Of a stretch of DNA of 33,165 nt, positions 22,901-30,325 are shown piece by piece (position 1 is the first letter of the stretch; every line of letters starts with the position of its first letter). The notes below the pieces were generated by a model, which saw nothing but the letters and a program-made list of their open reading frames with translations, ran no database searches and was not told the origin of the DNA. Made by a program: the position numbers and the translations under genes. The DNA is from Amycolatopsis sp. (GTDB lineage: Bacteria; Actinomycetota; Actinomycetes; Mycobacteriales; Pseudonocardiaceae): positions 1 through 33,165 of the forward strand of contig NZ_JAODNM010000169.1 of the NCBI RefSeq assembly GCF_025464955.1, in the 5' to 3' direction.

Positions 22901-23321
22901 GCATTCTGCGCAGAAGACCGCTAAGCCGTTTCTGATCAGCCGAACCGAGACTGCTCGTCATCGGCGCGATGAGGACAGCGACTTGATCCCTCAACAGGCC
23001 GACGAGCCGCTGCCCTTCCGACGTGAGGCTGACCCGAACAGCCCGCGCGTCGTCGCTGCTGACGTCCCGTCGCACCAATCCGCGCTTCACGGCGCGGTCG
23101 ACCAGGCCGCTCACTGACGACCGCTCCAACCCGAGAAACGTCGCCAACTGAGCCATCTTCGGCTCGCGGTCCCGCAGGATGGCCAAGACCCGCAGCTGCG
23201 TCAGCGACAAGTCGTGCTCGGCCGCCACCTGGCTCAGCAGCGCGATCACGGTGAACGAGGCCTGCACGAGGCTGTCCATCACGTCGGCGGACGCCTGATC
23301 ATGGCCGGTGTTCGTGTTCAT
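22893..23321 (-). CDS. MarR-family transcriptional regulator
   Basis: A 142-residue winged-helix regulator. The DNA-binding region is LSLTQLRVLAILRDREPKM, followed by AQLATFLGLERSSVSGLVDRAVKRGLV and the wing VSSDDARAVRVSLT; N- and C-terminal helices form the dimer interface. It is the first gene of a two-gene unit with the GNAT gene and is divergent from the MDR oxidoreductase at 23403. The 81-bp spacer holds two nearly identical 20-bp sites that are the obvious operator candidates, so it probably represses itself and the oxidoreductase. The ligand is unknown; regulators of this layout often sense quinones or electrophiles. Confidence 0.9.
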   Translation of the reverse strand: MNTNTGHDQASADVMDSLVQASFTVIALLSQVAAEHDLSLTQLRVLAILRDREPKMAQLATFLGLERSSVSGLVDRAVKRGLVRRDVSSDDARAVRVSLTSEGQRLVGLLRDQVAVLIAPMTSSLGSADQKRLSGLLRRMLE

Positions 23322-23335
23322 GCGACCAGCCTACC

Positions 23336-23383
23336 TTGCGCTAGTTCGTAATACCACCTAATATAGTTCGCAGTACCACCTAA
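23336..23383 (+). promoter_or_regulatory. Promoter with two phased MarR-type operator copies
   Basis: TAGTTCG(T/C)A(A/G)TACCACCTAA occurs at 23342-23361 and 23364-23383 (18 of 20 identical), 22 bp apart, or two helical turns. Each copy is itself pseudo-palindromic (14 of 19 positions symmetric). A good promoter for the oxidoreductase, TTGCGC (23336-23341) and TAATAT (23359-23364) with a 17-bp spacer, is covered by the first copy. Confidence 0.6.
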
Positions 23384-23402
23384 CTGAGTCTGGAGAACCC
23401 TC

Positions 23403-24344
23403 ATGCGCGCCGCCGTCGTCACCTCCTTCGACACGCCACCGACCTGCCAAGACTTCCCTACGCCAACACCGCGGACACCTGATGCGGCCCTCGTCGACGT
23501 CATCGCCGCAGGCCTGCACCTCCGCGTGCGGTCCCAGGCCAACGGTTCGCACTACACCAGCTCCGGCGAACTGCCCCTCGTCCCGGGCATCGACGGCGTG
23601 GGCCGGGCCTCCGACGGCACCCTCCGCTACTTCTACCTGCCCGACACCACGATGGGCGCGATGGCCGAGAAGACGGTCATCGACCTGCGCCGCAGCGTCG
23701 TGCTCCCCGAGGACTGCGACCCGGTGCTCGTCGCCGCGGGCATGAACCCCGCGATGGCCTCGTGGGTCGCCCTTCGGCGGCGCATCGACTTCGAGCCCGG
23801 CCAGAGGGTTCTCGTTCTGGGCGCGACCGGCAACTCCGGACGGATGGCCATCCAGGTCGCCAAACACCTCGGCGCCGCCCACCTCATCGCCGCCGGCCGC
23901 AGTCCCGAACGGCTTGCCACCCTCACCGCCCTCGGCGCGGACACCACCGTCGACCTCGCCGACGTCGAACGCCTCGGCGAAGCGGCCGGCGATGTCGACG
24001 TCGTCATCGACTTCCTCTGGGGACAGCCCACAGCCGACGCGATGGTCGCCGTGCTCAAGAACCGCACCGACCGAGGACGACCGCTGACCTGGATCGAAAT
24101 CGGCTCTATCGCCGGACCCACCATTTCACTCCCGTCCGCCGCCCTCCGCTCCACGCGCCTGCAGATCGTCGGCAGCGGACAAGGCTCGGTCCCGACCCAC
24201 GACATGCTGGCCGAATTCCCCACCCTGGCAACACAAATCTCCCGGGGCACCTTCGAGATCGACGCCCGGACCGTCCCCCTCGCCGACGTCGAAACCGCCT
24301 GGAAAGACACCGGCAGCACCCAGCGCCTCGTCATCACCCCCTGA
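23403..24344 (+). CDS. Quinone-oxidoreductase-like MDR-family protein
   Basis: A 313-residue medium-chain dehydrogenase/reductase. The N-terminal GroES-like domain has LVPGIDGVGRASDG but lacks the Cys/His ligands of zinc enzymes, so it belongs to the zinc-free quinone-oxidoreductase group. The Rossmann domain carries VLVLGATGNSGRMAIQVAKHLGA, and the C-terminus RTVPLADVETAWKDTGS is typical. Such NADPH-dependent enzymes reduce quinones or enones. GGAG precedes the ATG. The divergent MarR gene and its paired operators point to induction by a toxic substrate. Confidence 0.88.
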   Translation: MRAAVVTSFDTPPTCQDFPTPTPRTPDAALVDVIAAGLHLRVRSQANGSHYTSSGELPLVPGIDGVGRASDGTLRYFYLPDTTMGAMAEKTVIDLRRSVVLPEDCDPVLVAAGMNPAMASWVALRRRIDFEPGQRVLVLGATGNSGRMAIQVAKHLGAAHLIAAGRSPERLATLTALGADTTVDLADVERLGEAAGDVDVVIDFLWGQPTADAMVAVLKNRTDRGRPLTWIEIGSIAGPTISLPSAALRSTRLQIVGSGQGSVPTHDMLAEFPTLATQISRGTFEIDARTVPLADVETAWKDTGSTQRLVITP

Positions 24345-24399
24345 ATCGCGAGCCGGGAAGGTGGCGAGACGTGCAGAATGCTGGTGAGGGGTGATCGAC

Positions 24400-24828
24400 A
24401 TGACCGACCAGGAGCGCGTGCCCAGCCTGCGGCAAGTGGTGCTGGACTGCACTGACGCCAGGGCCCTCGCGGAGTTCTACCGAAGCCTGTTGGGTTTCGT
24501 CTACCGGCCTGGTGACGAACAGCCGGCGCCCGGCGAAGCCGATGAGCGCGGCGCCGACTGGCTGGTGCTGAGGACCCCGGACGGGACTCCTCAACTGGCC
24601 TTCCAGCAGGTCGGCCAACTGGCGGAAGCGACATGGCCTGATGACGTGGTGCCCCAACAACTGCATCTGGACATGACCGTGGCCTCGGTTGAGGACCTGG
24701 ACGTCCAGCACGACCGTGTCCTTCGCCTTGGCGGGAGACTGCTCAGCGACCGCGGCGACGATCCGGAGGAACCGCTGCGCGTCTACGCCGACCCGGCCGG
24801 CCATCCGTTCTGCGTCTTCGTTGCCTGA
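24400..24828 (+). CDS. VOC-family (glyoxalase-like) protein
   Basis: A protein of about 142 residues of the vicinal oxygen chelate superfamily: LRQVVLDCTDARALAEFYRSLLGF at the N-terminus, QLHLDMTVASVEDLD in the middle and VYADPAGHPFCVFVA at the end, the Glyoxalase_6 pattern. ATG 24400 follows GAGGGG at good distance and is preferred to the in-frame GTG at 24391. It lies 55 bases after the oxidoreductase on the same strand and may be co-transcribed. It shares its general pattern with the VOC protein at 18633-19031 but the two are not close copies. The substrate is unknown. Confidence 0.82.
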   Translation: MTDQERVPSLRQVVLDCTDARALAEFYRSLLGFVYRPGDEQPAPGEADERGADWLVLRTPDGTPQLAFQQVGQLAEATWPDDVVPQQLHLDMTVASVEDLDVQHDRVLRLGGRLLSDRGDDPEEPLRVYADPAGHPFCVFVA

Positions 24829-24835
24829 CCGGCTC

Positions 24836-26527
24836 TCAAGAAGTCGCGTCGTGGACGAGACGGCCGGCGAACCAGGTCTGCCGGATCTGGGTGTCGTGAA
24901 TCTGGTCCACGGGAACGTCGAAGAGGTTGTGGCCCAGGACGACGAAGTCCGCGGACATCCCCGGTGAGAGCCGGCCGATTTCCCCGGCCAAACCCATGGC
25001 CTGCGCGGGGTTCACCGTGTGAGCCCGAATAGCGGTGTCGAGGTCGAGGGCCTGGTCGGCGCCCAAGGTGCCGGGAAACGCGGGGTCCGGATTGCGGCGG
25101 GTGATCATGGACTCGATACTCAGCCACGGGTTCGGGACGGGCATGGCCACCGGCCAGTCCGAACCGGCGGCCACGAGGGCGCCGGCGTCGTGCAGTTCCC
25201 GCAGCGGCCAGATGCGGTCCATGTAGTGATCCTGGACCTGCATCGCGATGACGGCGTTCATCGGGTTGGGGAACCACAACACCGGTGAGGCGTCGGCGAC
25301 CACCCCGAGCTCGGAGAAGCGGGCCACGTCATCGGGGTGCACGAACTCCGGATGCGCGATATGGAACACGGGACCGTCGCCGTGCCGCTCGCGCATGATC
25401 TCGACGGCGTCGAGTACCTGACGGACAGTCGCGTCCGCGGTGGCGTGCAGCTTGGCATGCAGCCCACGCGAGACCGCGTCGTCCAGCAGTTGCAGGAGTT
25501 CCGCGTCGGTGAACAGACCGTCGCCGTGGAACGGGCACTGATGACCCACCGGGGCGCCGCTGGGCGCGAAGGGGTCCGGCTTGTACGCGTCGAGGAACTT
25601 CGACGTCCGGGTCATCGGCACGCCGTCGAGCACTCCCTTGACGAAGTCCGGGCGCACGTGGGCCGAACGGCGCGCGGCGGCGGTGTCGAACAGTTCGGTA
25701 CCCACCGGCCCGGACTCGACGAACTCCCTGGCCGGCATGGAACCCACGATCCAGGCATTGAGCTCCCCTGCCCGGTCGAGTTCGGTGAAGACGTCCAGCC
25801 ACGCACCCATGGTCGCCGCGTCCTGCGTCGCGGTGACCCCCATGGAGTTGAAGATCGACACGGCGGTGCGGGCCGACTGCAGGTCCCGCTCGTGGGCGTT
25901 GTCGACACTGTGGCGGGCAGCCAATTCAGCGTCGGTGGAGGGCTGATCCAGCAGGAGCCCAACAAGCTGACCGTCGGCGTCCCGTACGTAGCTACCCCCG
26001 ACCGGATCCGGGGTTGCGGAGTCGACACCCATGATCTCCAGCGCACGGGAGTTGACCCAGCGGTTGTGCAGCGAGTCGTCGCGCAGCATCACCGGCCGGC
26101 CCAGGCTTGCCTCGTCCAGGGCCGCCAGCATCTCCCGGTTTCCCACCGCATGGAACACGGGGCTGATGACGATGCCGCCGATGACCCACTCGTCCGGGCC
26201 GAGCTTGCCTGCCCAGTCGCGCACCGCGCCAAGGATTTCCTCCACCCCGAACGCCGGCGACAGGGCGAGCTCCCAAGCCGCCGCCTGTCCCCCGAACCCG
26301 ACATGGGAATGCACGTCGACCAGGCCCGGCATGACCATGGCACCCGCGGCATCGACGATCCGGGTGTCCGGCCCGGCGAGGGGTTCGACGTCCGTGTCGC
26401 TCCCGACGGCCACGACCTTCCCGTCACGGACCGCGAACGCCTGCGCCCACGGCAGACCGGGGTCGAGGGTGTAGACGGCAGCGCCACGAACGACGAGGTC
26501 GGCAGGCTGGTGATCATGAGCAGACAT
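24836..26527 (-). CDS. YtcJ-like metal-dependent amidohydrolase
   Basis: A 563-residue amidohydrolase of the YtcJ/Amidohydro_3 group. The N-terminal beta-sandwich (DLVVRGAAVYTLDPG, then AFAVRDGKVVAVGSD) leads to the metal motif VDVHSH (H73, H75). Further metal-site candidates are HAKLHATAD (His), FHIAHPEF (His) and the catalytic Asp in AAGSDWPVAMP, and the C-terminal sandwich returns at MSADFVVLGHNLF. The long central insert is typical. Members hydrolyse formamides, hydantoins or acyl-amides; no substrate can be assigned. GGAGG lies eight bases before ATG 26527. It lies downstream of a frameshifted SnoaL-like gene, probably in one transcript repressed by the divergent TetR protein. Confidence 0.88.
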   Translation of the reverse strand: MSAHDHQPADLVVRGAAVYTLDPGLPWAQAFAVRDGKVVAVGSDTDVEPLAGPDTRIVDAAGAMVMPGLVDVHSHVGFGGQAAAWELALSPAFGVEEILGAVRDWAGKLGPDEWVIGGIVISPVFHAVGNREMLAALDEASLGRPVMLRDDSLHNRWVNSRALEIMGVDSATPDPVGGSYVRDADGQLVGLLLDQPSTDAELAARHSVDNAHERDLQSARTAVSIFNSMGVTATQDAATMGAWLDVFTELDRAGELNAWIVGSMPAREFVESGPVGTELFDTAAARRSAHVRPDFVKGVLDGVPMTRTSKFLDAYKPDPFAPSGAPVGHQCPFHGDGLFTDAELLQLLDDAVSRGLHAKLHATADATVRQVLDAVEIMRERHGDGPVFHIAHPEFVHPDDVARFSELGVVADASPVLWFPNPMNAVIAMQVQDHYMDRIWPLRELHDAGALVAAGSDWPVAMPVPNPWLSIESMITRRNPDPAFPGTLGADQALDLDTAIRAHTVNPAQAMGLAGEIGRLSPGMSADFVVLGHNLFDVPVDQIHDTQIRQTWFAGRLVHDATS

Positions 26528-26601
26528 CTGGCAGTCCTCCAGGCCACCCGCGGAGGTGCGGCCTTGTTGGTACGAAACGGGTATAGCGGGCAGAGCCGCC
26601 G

Positions 26602-26935
26602 TCAGCGCAGGCCGTAATCCCGTGACGAGAGGATCAGGCCGTCGCGGATCCGCATCACGAAGACCGTCGGCATGGTCATCTCCCCCTCGCCGCGTTTGAT
26701 ACGGGAAGTCACCTCGGCGACGATCACCTCCGGGTCGGTGGTCTCGTGTACCACGATATCTTCGACGTGGAATTCGCCGTCGAACCGGCCTGCGCGGTCG
26801 AAATGCGCGCGCAGCTGCTCACCCTCCAACCGTGCCTCGGGACCGGTGCTCGACGACGGCGTTCTCGGCGTACAGCCTCGGAATCTGGTCCGCTTTTTTG
26901 TTCACCAGTGCATCGATCCAAGCCTTAGTGACCAC
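26602..26935 (-). pseudogene. SnoaL-like (NTF2 fold) gene broken by a one-base frameshift
   Basis: Two adjacent frames join into one SnoaL-like protein of about 110 residues. From GTG 26935 the first frame reads VVTKAWIDALVNKKADQIPRLYAENAVVEH and then stops soon after SRGTVGG. The second frame continues with EGEQLRAHFDRAG, then FHVEDIVVHETTDPEVIVAEV, and ends FVMRIRDGLILSSRDYGLR. Removing one G from GTTGGAGGG near 26825-26832 restores a continuous protein. SnoaL-like proteins are small cyclase, isomerase or lyase-type folds, also common as uncharacterised partners of amidohydrolases. It is 74 bases upstream of the amidohydrolase start. It may be a real pseudogene or a sequencing error. The start lies inside TetR-type palindrome 1. 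Confidence 0.7.
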
Positions 26936-26990
26936 TTGGTCATTAGCAACAGTACAGTCGGTCAGCGCTAATGTCCACGTGGTCATTAGC
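26926..26990. promoter_or_regulatory. Two TetR-type palindromes in the amidohydrolase/TetR spacer
   Basis: Site 1 has arms TAGTGACCA (26926-26934) and TGGTCATTA (26937-26945). Site 2 has arms GCTAATGTCCA (26967-26977) and TGGTCATTAGC (26980-26990). Both have a 2-base centre and one mismatched pair, sharing the half-site TAATGACCA. The centres are 43 bp apart, about four helical turns. They flank the divergent promoters and are the probable operators of the TetR gene at 27015. Confidence 0.75.
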
Positions 26991-27014
26991 GCCCATAACG
27001 CCTAGGGTGACCGA

Positions 27015-27620
27015 ATGCCAGTCGAACCCGGGCAGCCGCCGCGTCGGCGCGTACGCGACCCGCAACTGCATCGCGAAGCGATCCTGGAAGCGGCCGCGCA
27101 AGCCTTTGCCGAACGCGGCTACCGGCAGGCGACCGTGCGCGACATCGCCCGGCGCGCCGGCGTGACACATGGACTGGTGCTGCGGCATTTCGGCAGCAAG
27201 GAGCGGCTGTTCGTCGCCGCGGTGCCGGGCACCCGGGACATCGCCGGGCTGGCCTCCTCGGTGCCGGCGGATCTGCCGGAACAGGTCGCCGCGGGCTATG
27301 TCCACCGCATGGAGACCGCGCCGGCGGGCGACCCGATCCTCGCGCTGATCCGCAGCGCGGCCGATGGCGACGCCTCGACCACCGCGCTGTACCTGGCCAT
27401 GCACGCCGAGACCGAAGCGGTCTACCGGGAGGTGCTCGAAGACCCGGCCACTGTGGCGAACCTGCCGTTCTTCGAAGCCGTGCTGATCGGTGTGACCCTC
27501 AGCCGCTACATTCTCCGATCCGGCCCCATGGCGGAGTTGAGCGTCGAGGAGTTCACGGCGCACCTGACCCGATGTCTGCGCGCGGTGCTGTTCGACACCG
27601 CGGCAGACAGGCTTCGTTGA
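27015..27620 (+). CDS. TetR-family transcriptional regulator
   Basis: A 201-residue regulator. The N-terminal HTH is at about residues 20-65: REAILEAAAQAFAERGYRQATV, then DIARRAGVTHGLVLRHFGSKERLF, with FGSKE as the usual end of the domain. The ligand-binding helical domain follows (about 75-200), including the LAMHAETEAVYREVLE stretch and a C-terminal TetR_C segment (VEEFTAHLTRCLRAVLF). AGGGTGA precedes the ATG. The two palindromes just upstream indicate autoregulation and control of the divergent SnoaL-like and amidohydrolase genes. The effector is unknown, perhaps the amidohydrolase substrate. Confidence 0.92.
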   Translation: MPVEPGQPPRRRVRDPQLHREAILEAAAQAFAERGYRQATVRDIARRAGVTHGLVLRHFGSKERLFVAAVPGTRDIAGLASSVPADLPEQVAAGYVHRMETAPAGDPILALIRSAADGDASTTALYLAMHAETEAVYREVLEDPATVANLPFFEAVLIGVTLSRYILRSGPMAELSVEEFTAHLTRCLRAVLFDTAADRLR

Positions 27621-27752
27621 CCTGAACCTTGACGGAGCCTCGTGCTCAGGGCTTGAATCAGGGGCTGTTGGGGCATTGGTTCAGACCTTGCCGGTGCCGC
27701 GACGACCTCCTCCTCCCCCGCTCCTCCCCGGAGGGGGCGTAACCGCAGCTTT

Positions 27753-27768
27753 GTGGGAGCGCTTCCAC
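27753..27768. promoter_or_regulatory. CebR-like operator upstream of the GH12 gene
   Basis: GTGGGAGCGCTTCCAC is a 16-bp palindrome with one mismatched pair. Its core TGGGAGCGCTTCCA matches 13 of 14 bases of the Streptomyces CebR operator TGGGAGCGCTCCCA (recalled from the literature), the site by which cellobiose/cello-oligosaccharide relieves repression of cellulase genes. It lies 38 bases before the GH12 ATG. Confidence 0.75.
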
Positions 27769-27805
27769 ACCGTGGAGGGGAACCCCCACCCGAAGGGATC
27801 CGCCC

Positions 27806-28993
27806 ATGATCCGACAACTCTTGACCCACCTGCGGGTGGTGTCCGTCGTCTCGGTGGCGTTGGTAGCGCTGGCCGTGCCGACCCTCACCGCGTCCACCGC
27901 CACCGCCGCCCCCGCCGTCGTCAACTGTCAGCCGCAGGGCTCCGTCAGCCTGGCCGGCGGCGAGTACACGCTTCAGAACAACGAGTGGAACTCCTCCGAC
28001 CCCCAGTGCGTGACGACCACCTCCGGCACGGCGTGGACGGTGAGCACCGCGAACTTCAACCTCTCCGGCGGTGCCCCCGCCACCTACCCCTCGATCTACA
28101 AGGGCTGCCACTGGGGCGCCTGCACCACCAACAGCGGCCTGCCGATCCAGGTGAGCCAACTCGGCAGCGCGACGTCGTCCTGGTCGACGACGCAGCCCGC
28201 CACTGGTGCGTACGACGTGGCGTACGACCTGTGGACCAACTCGGCGCCCACCACTGGCGGGCAGCCGAACGACAGCGAGATCATGATCTGGATCAACTCC
28301 CGCGGCGGCGTCGGGCCGTTCGGCTCGAAGACGGGGACCGCGTCCGTCAGCGGGCTGAACTGGGATGTCTGGACCGGCCGCCAGGCTGCCTGGAACATCG
28401 TTTCCTACGTTCTGCAAGGCGGCAGCACCTCGGTCACCAACCTCGACGTCAAGGGGCTGATCAACGACTCCGTGCAACGCGGCACCACGGGCCCCAACGC
28501 CTACCTCATCGACGCCGAGGCCGGGTTCGAGATCTGGAAGGGCGGCCAGGGCCTGGGCACGAACTCGTTCTCCTTCAACGCCACCCAGGGCACGGGCACC
28601 ACTCCCGGCCGCACCGGGGCGATCACGGGCGTCGGCAGCAAGTGCGTCGACGTCGCGGGCGCGAGCAGCGCCAACAGCACGGCAGTCCAGCTCTACGACT
28701 GCAATGGCACCGGCGCCCAGCAATGGACCGTCGGCACCGACGGGACGGTCCGCGCGCTCGGCAAGTGCATGGACGCCGCCTCTGCCGGCACGGCCAACGG
28801 CACGCAAATCCAGCTCTACGACTGCAATGGCACCGGTGCCCAGCAATGGAGTGCCGGCGCGAACAACAGCCTGCGCAACCCCAGCTCGGGCCGTTGCCTG
28901 GACGCCACGGGCGGCAGCACCGCCAACAGCACCCGGCTCCAGCTCTTTGACTGCTCCGGCGCCGCCGGCCAGCAGTGGCACCTGCCCAGCTAG
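27806..28993 (+). CDS. Secreted GH12 endoglucanase with C-terminal ricin-type (CBM13-like) lectin domain
   Basis: A 395-residue exported protein with a Sec signal peptide (cleavage near residue 35, TAA-APA). The GH12 beta-jelly-roll spans about 38-260, with EYTLQNNEWNS, the probable nucleophile E158 in SEIMIW and the acid/base E242 in GFEIWKGG. A ricin B beta-trefoil (about 270-395) has three subdomains each ending Q-x-W (QQWTV, QQWSA, QQWHL) and repeated LYDCNGTGA motifs. GH12 enzymes cut beta-1,4-glucan or xyloglucan; the trefoil binds sugars. AAGGGA precedes the ATG. The CebR-like box upstream fits induction by cello-oligosaccharides. The gene ends at a strong hairpin. Confidence 0.92.
   Translation: MIRQLLTHLRVVSVVSVALVALAVPTLTASTATAAPAVVNCQPQGSVSLAGGEYTLQNNEWNSSDPQCVTTTSGTAWTVSTANFNLSGGAPATYPSIYKGCHWGACTTNSGLPIQVSQLGSATSSWSTTQPATGAYDVAYDLWTNSAPTTGGQPNDSEIMIWINSRGGVGPFGSKTGTASVSGLNWDVWTGRQAAWNIVSYVLQGGSTSVTNLDVKGLINDSVQRGTTGPNAYLIDAEAGFEIWKGGQGLGTNSFSFNATQGTGTTPGRTGAITGVGSKCVDVAGASSANSTAVQLYDCNGTGAQQWTVGTDGTVRALGKCMDAASAGTANGTQIQLYDCNGTGAQQWSAGANNSLRNPSSGRCLDATGGSTANSTRLQLFDCSGAAGQQWHLPS
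28686..28850 (+). repeat. Near-identical 42-bp repeats within the lectin domain
   Basis: Bases 28686-28727 and 28809-28850 are identical at 41 of 42 positions, 123 bp (41 codons) apart. They encode the end of trefoil subdomains alpha and beta (VQLYDCNGTGAQQW and IQLYDCNGTGAQQW). Identity at silent positions suggests recent duplication or conversion. Confidence 0.9.
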
Positions 28994-29003
28994 CTCACTT
29001 TCC

Positions 29004-29058
29004 CGATAACCTTCGGCCTCCGGTGCGGACCGTCTGTATTCGCACCGGAGGCTTATCG
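29004..29058 (+). terminator. Long hairpin terminator after the GH12 gene
   Basis: A perfect 12-bp stem (GCCTCCGGTGCG 29016-29027, CGCACCGGAGGC 29041-29052) has a 13-base loop. An outer 6-bp stem (CGATAA 29004-29009, TTATCG 29053-29058) follows a 6-base bulge. It begins 11 bases after the stop codon. Confidence 0.85.
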
Positions 29059-29065
29059 TGGCGGC

Positions 29066-29325
29066 ATGCTTGAACTAAGCACGCTTGACCCGGAGCAGCT
29101 CGGTCCGGCGACCGACTCTGGCGGTCCATCCGAGGCAAAGGCGCCTTCCTCCGCTTCAACGACGAACCGTATAAGGAATACCCGCTCCTGCTCCCGGCAC
29201 GGCGCGCCTTCCAAGATGCGCGCGCAGAGCGCCGGGCCGTTCATTGGCTGGTCGGCAATTCACCCGGAGCCAGACCTTCCTTGACCGGCGTCCGGGCTGC
29301 CCGGAGGGTCACCCGGCCACGTTGA
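29066..29325 (+). pseudogene. Decayed UPF0158-family gene with internal deletion
   Basis: ATG 29066 opens with MLELSTLDPEQL, the usual beginning of actinobacterial UPF0158 proteins. From 29119, in another frame, comes the family's C-terminal block: RSIRGKGAFLRFNDE, EYPLLLPARRAFQDARAERR and AVHWLVGNS, which I recall as IxGKGAFRRFKDELHEEYP...LLPAWYAFRDARAKRRAVEWLADNS. About 75-90 residues of the middle are missing. The second frame then runs to a TGA at 29323-29325 that overlaps the convergent SDR gene. No intact protein can be made. The original function is unknown. Confidence 0.65.
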
Positions 29326-30241
29326 GGAAGTACTGGCCCTTCTCGAGGTCGTCGATGAGCCCTGGCTGCGTCGGCTGCCAGCCCATCAGGTCACGGGTCA
29401 GCGCGCTCGAGGCCGGCATGTCCAGCCCGAGGACGGCGGCAACCCAGCCGAAGTGCTCGCCCGCATCCTCGGGGGAGATGGACGTCACTGGGACGTCGAG
29501 CTGCCGCCCGATCACTTCCGCGAGGGAACGGATCGACACGCCCTCGTCCGCGACCGCGTTCAGCGTCGATCCTGCCGGGGCCTGCTCGAACGCCAAGCGG
29601 AACAGGTGCGCGGCATCAAGCCGGTGCACGGCGGGCCAGCGCTGCGAACCGTCACCAGGGAAGCCCGAGACGCCCTTTTCTCGGGCGATACCGACAACAG
29701 CCGCCACGAAGCCCTTGTCCCCGTCACCGTGCACGGTCGGGGGCAGCCGCACGACGGACGCGCGGACTCCGCGAGACGCGAAGGAAAGCGTCAGCTCCGC
29801 GTTGGCCTGCCTTGCCTCCGGCCCGTTGCTCGCCGCCGCGGCCGCGTCGAAACCATGGCCGTCCTCCTCGGTCACCGCTCGGCCCAACCCGTACCCGCCC
29901 GTCCCGGAGGCGATGACAAACGGCCGACCGGAACCCGCAAGTGCCTCGCCGAACGCCTCGATGGCGCGGTGGTCCGCGGCGGCGGCGCCCCCGAAATTTC
30001 CCGAAAAGGCGATGTCGTGCTTGAACGCGAGGTGGATCACGCCGTCCGAAGCGGCGGCCGCGCTCCGCAAGACGTCGACGTCATCGAGAGTGCCACGCCG
30101 CACCTCGACCCCGGCCGCGAGGAGAGCGTCGGCCGAGGCGTCCGAGCGAGCGAGCCCGGTGACCTGGTGGCCCGCGCTGATGAGCTCAGGAACGACGGCG
30201 GAGCCGATCCAGCCGGACGCTCCGGTGACGAATACATGCAT
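29309..30241 (-). CDS. NAD(P)-dependent epimerase/dehydratase-like atypical SDR
   Basis: A 310-residue extended or atypical SDR. The N-terminus MHVFVTGASGWIGSAVVPEL has the TGxxGxxG motif, followed by RRGTLDDVDVLRSAA and GVIHLAF. The catalytic Tyr-x3-Lys pair is not evident: SGTGGYGLGRAVTEED carries the Tyr without the usual Lys, which fits atypical SDRs of the NAD(P)H-binding or reductase-like kind. C-terminal substrate-domain motifs include RLPPTVHGDGDKGF and HRLDAAHLFRLAFE. It starts at ATG 30241 with AAGGG upstream. It is divergent from TetR 30326 and shares its paired operators, so it is probably repressed by that regulator. The substrate is unknown. Confidence 0.88.
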   Translation of the reverse strand: MHVFVTGASGWIGSAVVPELISAGHQVTGLARSDASADALLAAGVEVRRGTLDDVDVLRSAAAASDGVIHLAFKHDIAFSGNFGGAAAADHRAIEAFGEALAGSGRPFVIASGTGGYGLGRAVTEEDGHGFDAAAAASNGPEARQANAELTLSFASRGVRASVVRLPPTVHGDGDKGFVAAVVGIAREKGVSGFPGDGSQRWPAVHRLDAAHLFRLAFEQAPAGSTLNAVADEGVSIRSLAEVIGRQLDVPVTSISPEDAGEHFGWVAAVLGLDMPASSALTRDLMGWQPTQPGLIDDLEKGQYFLNVAG

Positions 30242-30260
30242 GAGAAAACCCTTCGATCAG

Positions 30261-30311
30261 TGATGTCAGTCTCCGTCATCACGCTAGCACTAATGTCAGA
30301 CTCTGTCATCA
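30261..30311. promoter_or_regulatory. Paired TetR-type operators in the SDR/TetR spacer
   Basis: Site 1 (30261-30281) and site 2 (30291-30311) are 21-bp copies, identical at 17 positions and 30 bp apart. Site 2 has the clearer palindrome: ATGTCAGA and TCTGTCAT around a central C. Both share ATGTCAG at one end and GTCATCA at the other. Confidence 0.7.
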
Positions 30312-30325
30312 AGTAGGATCAGGCC

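Noticed and set aside
27700..27735. Pyrimidine-rich and G-rich stretch before GH12 as a riboswitch
   Set aside because: It is low-complexity C/T followed by a G run; no conserved aptamer-like structure can be recognised.
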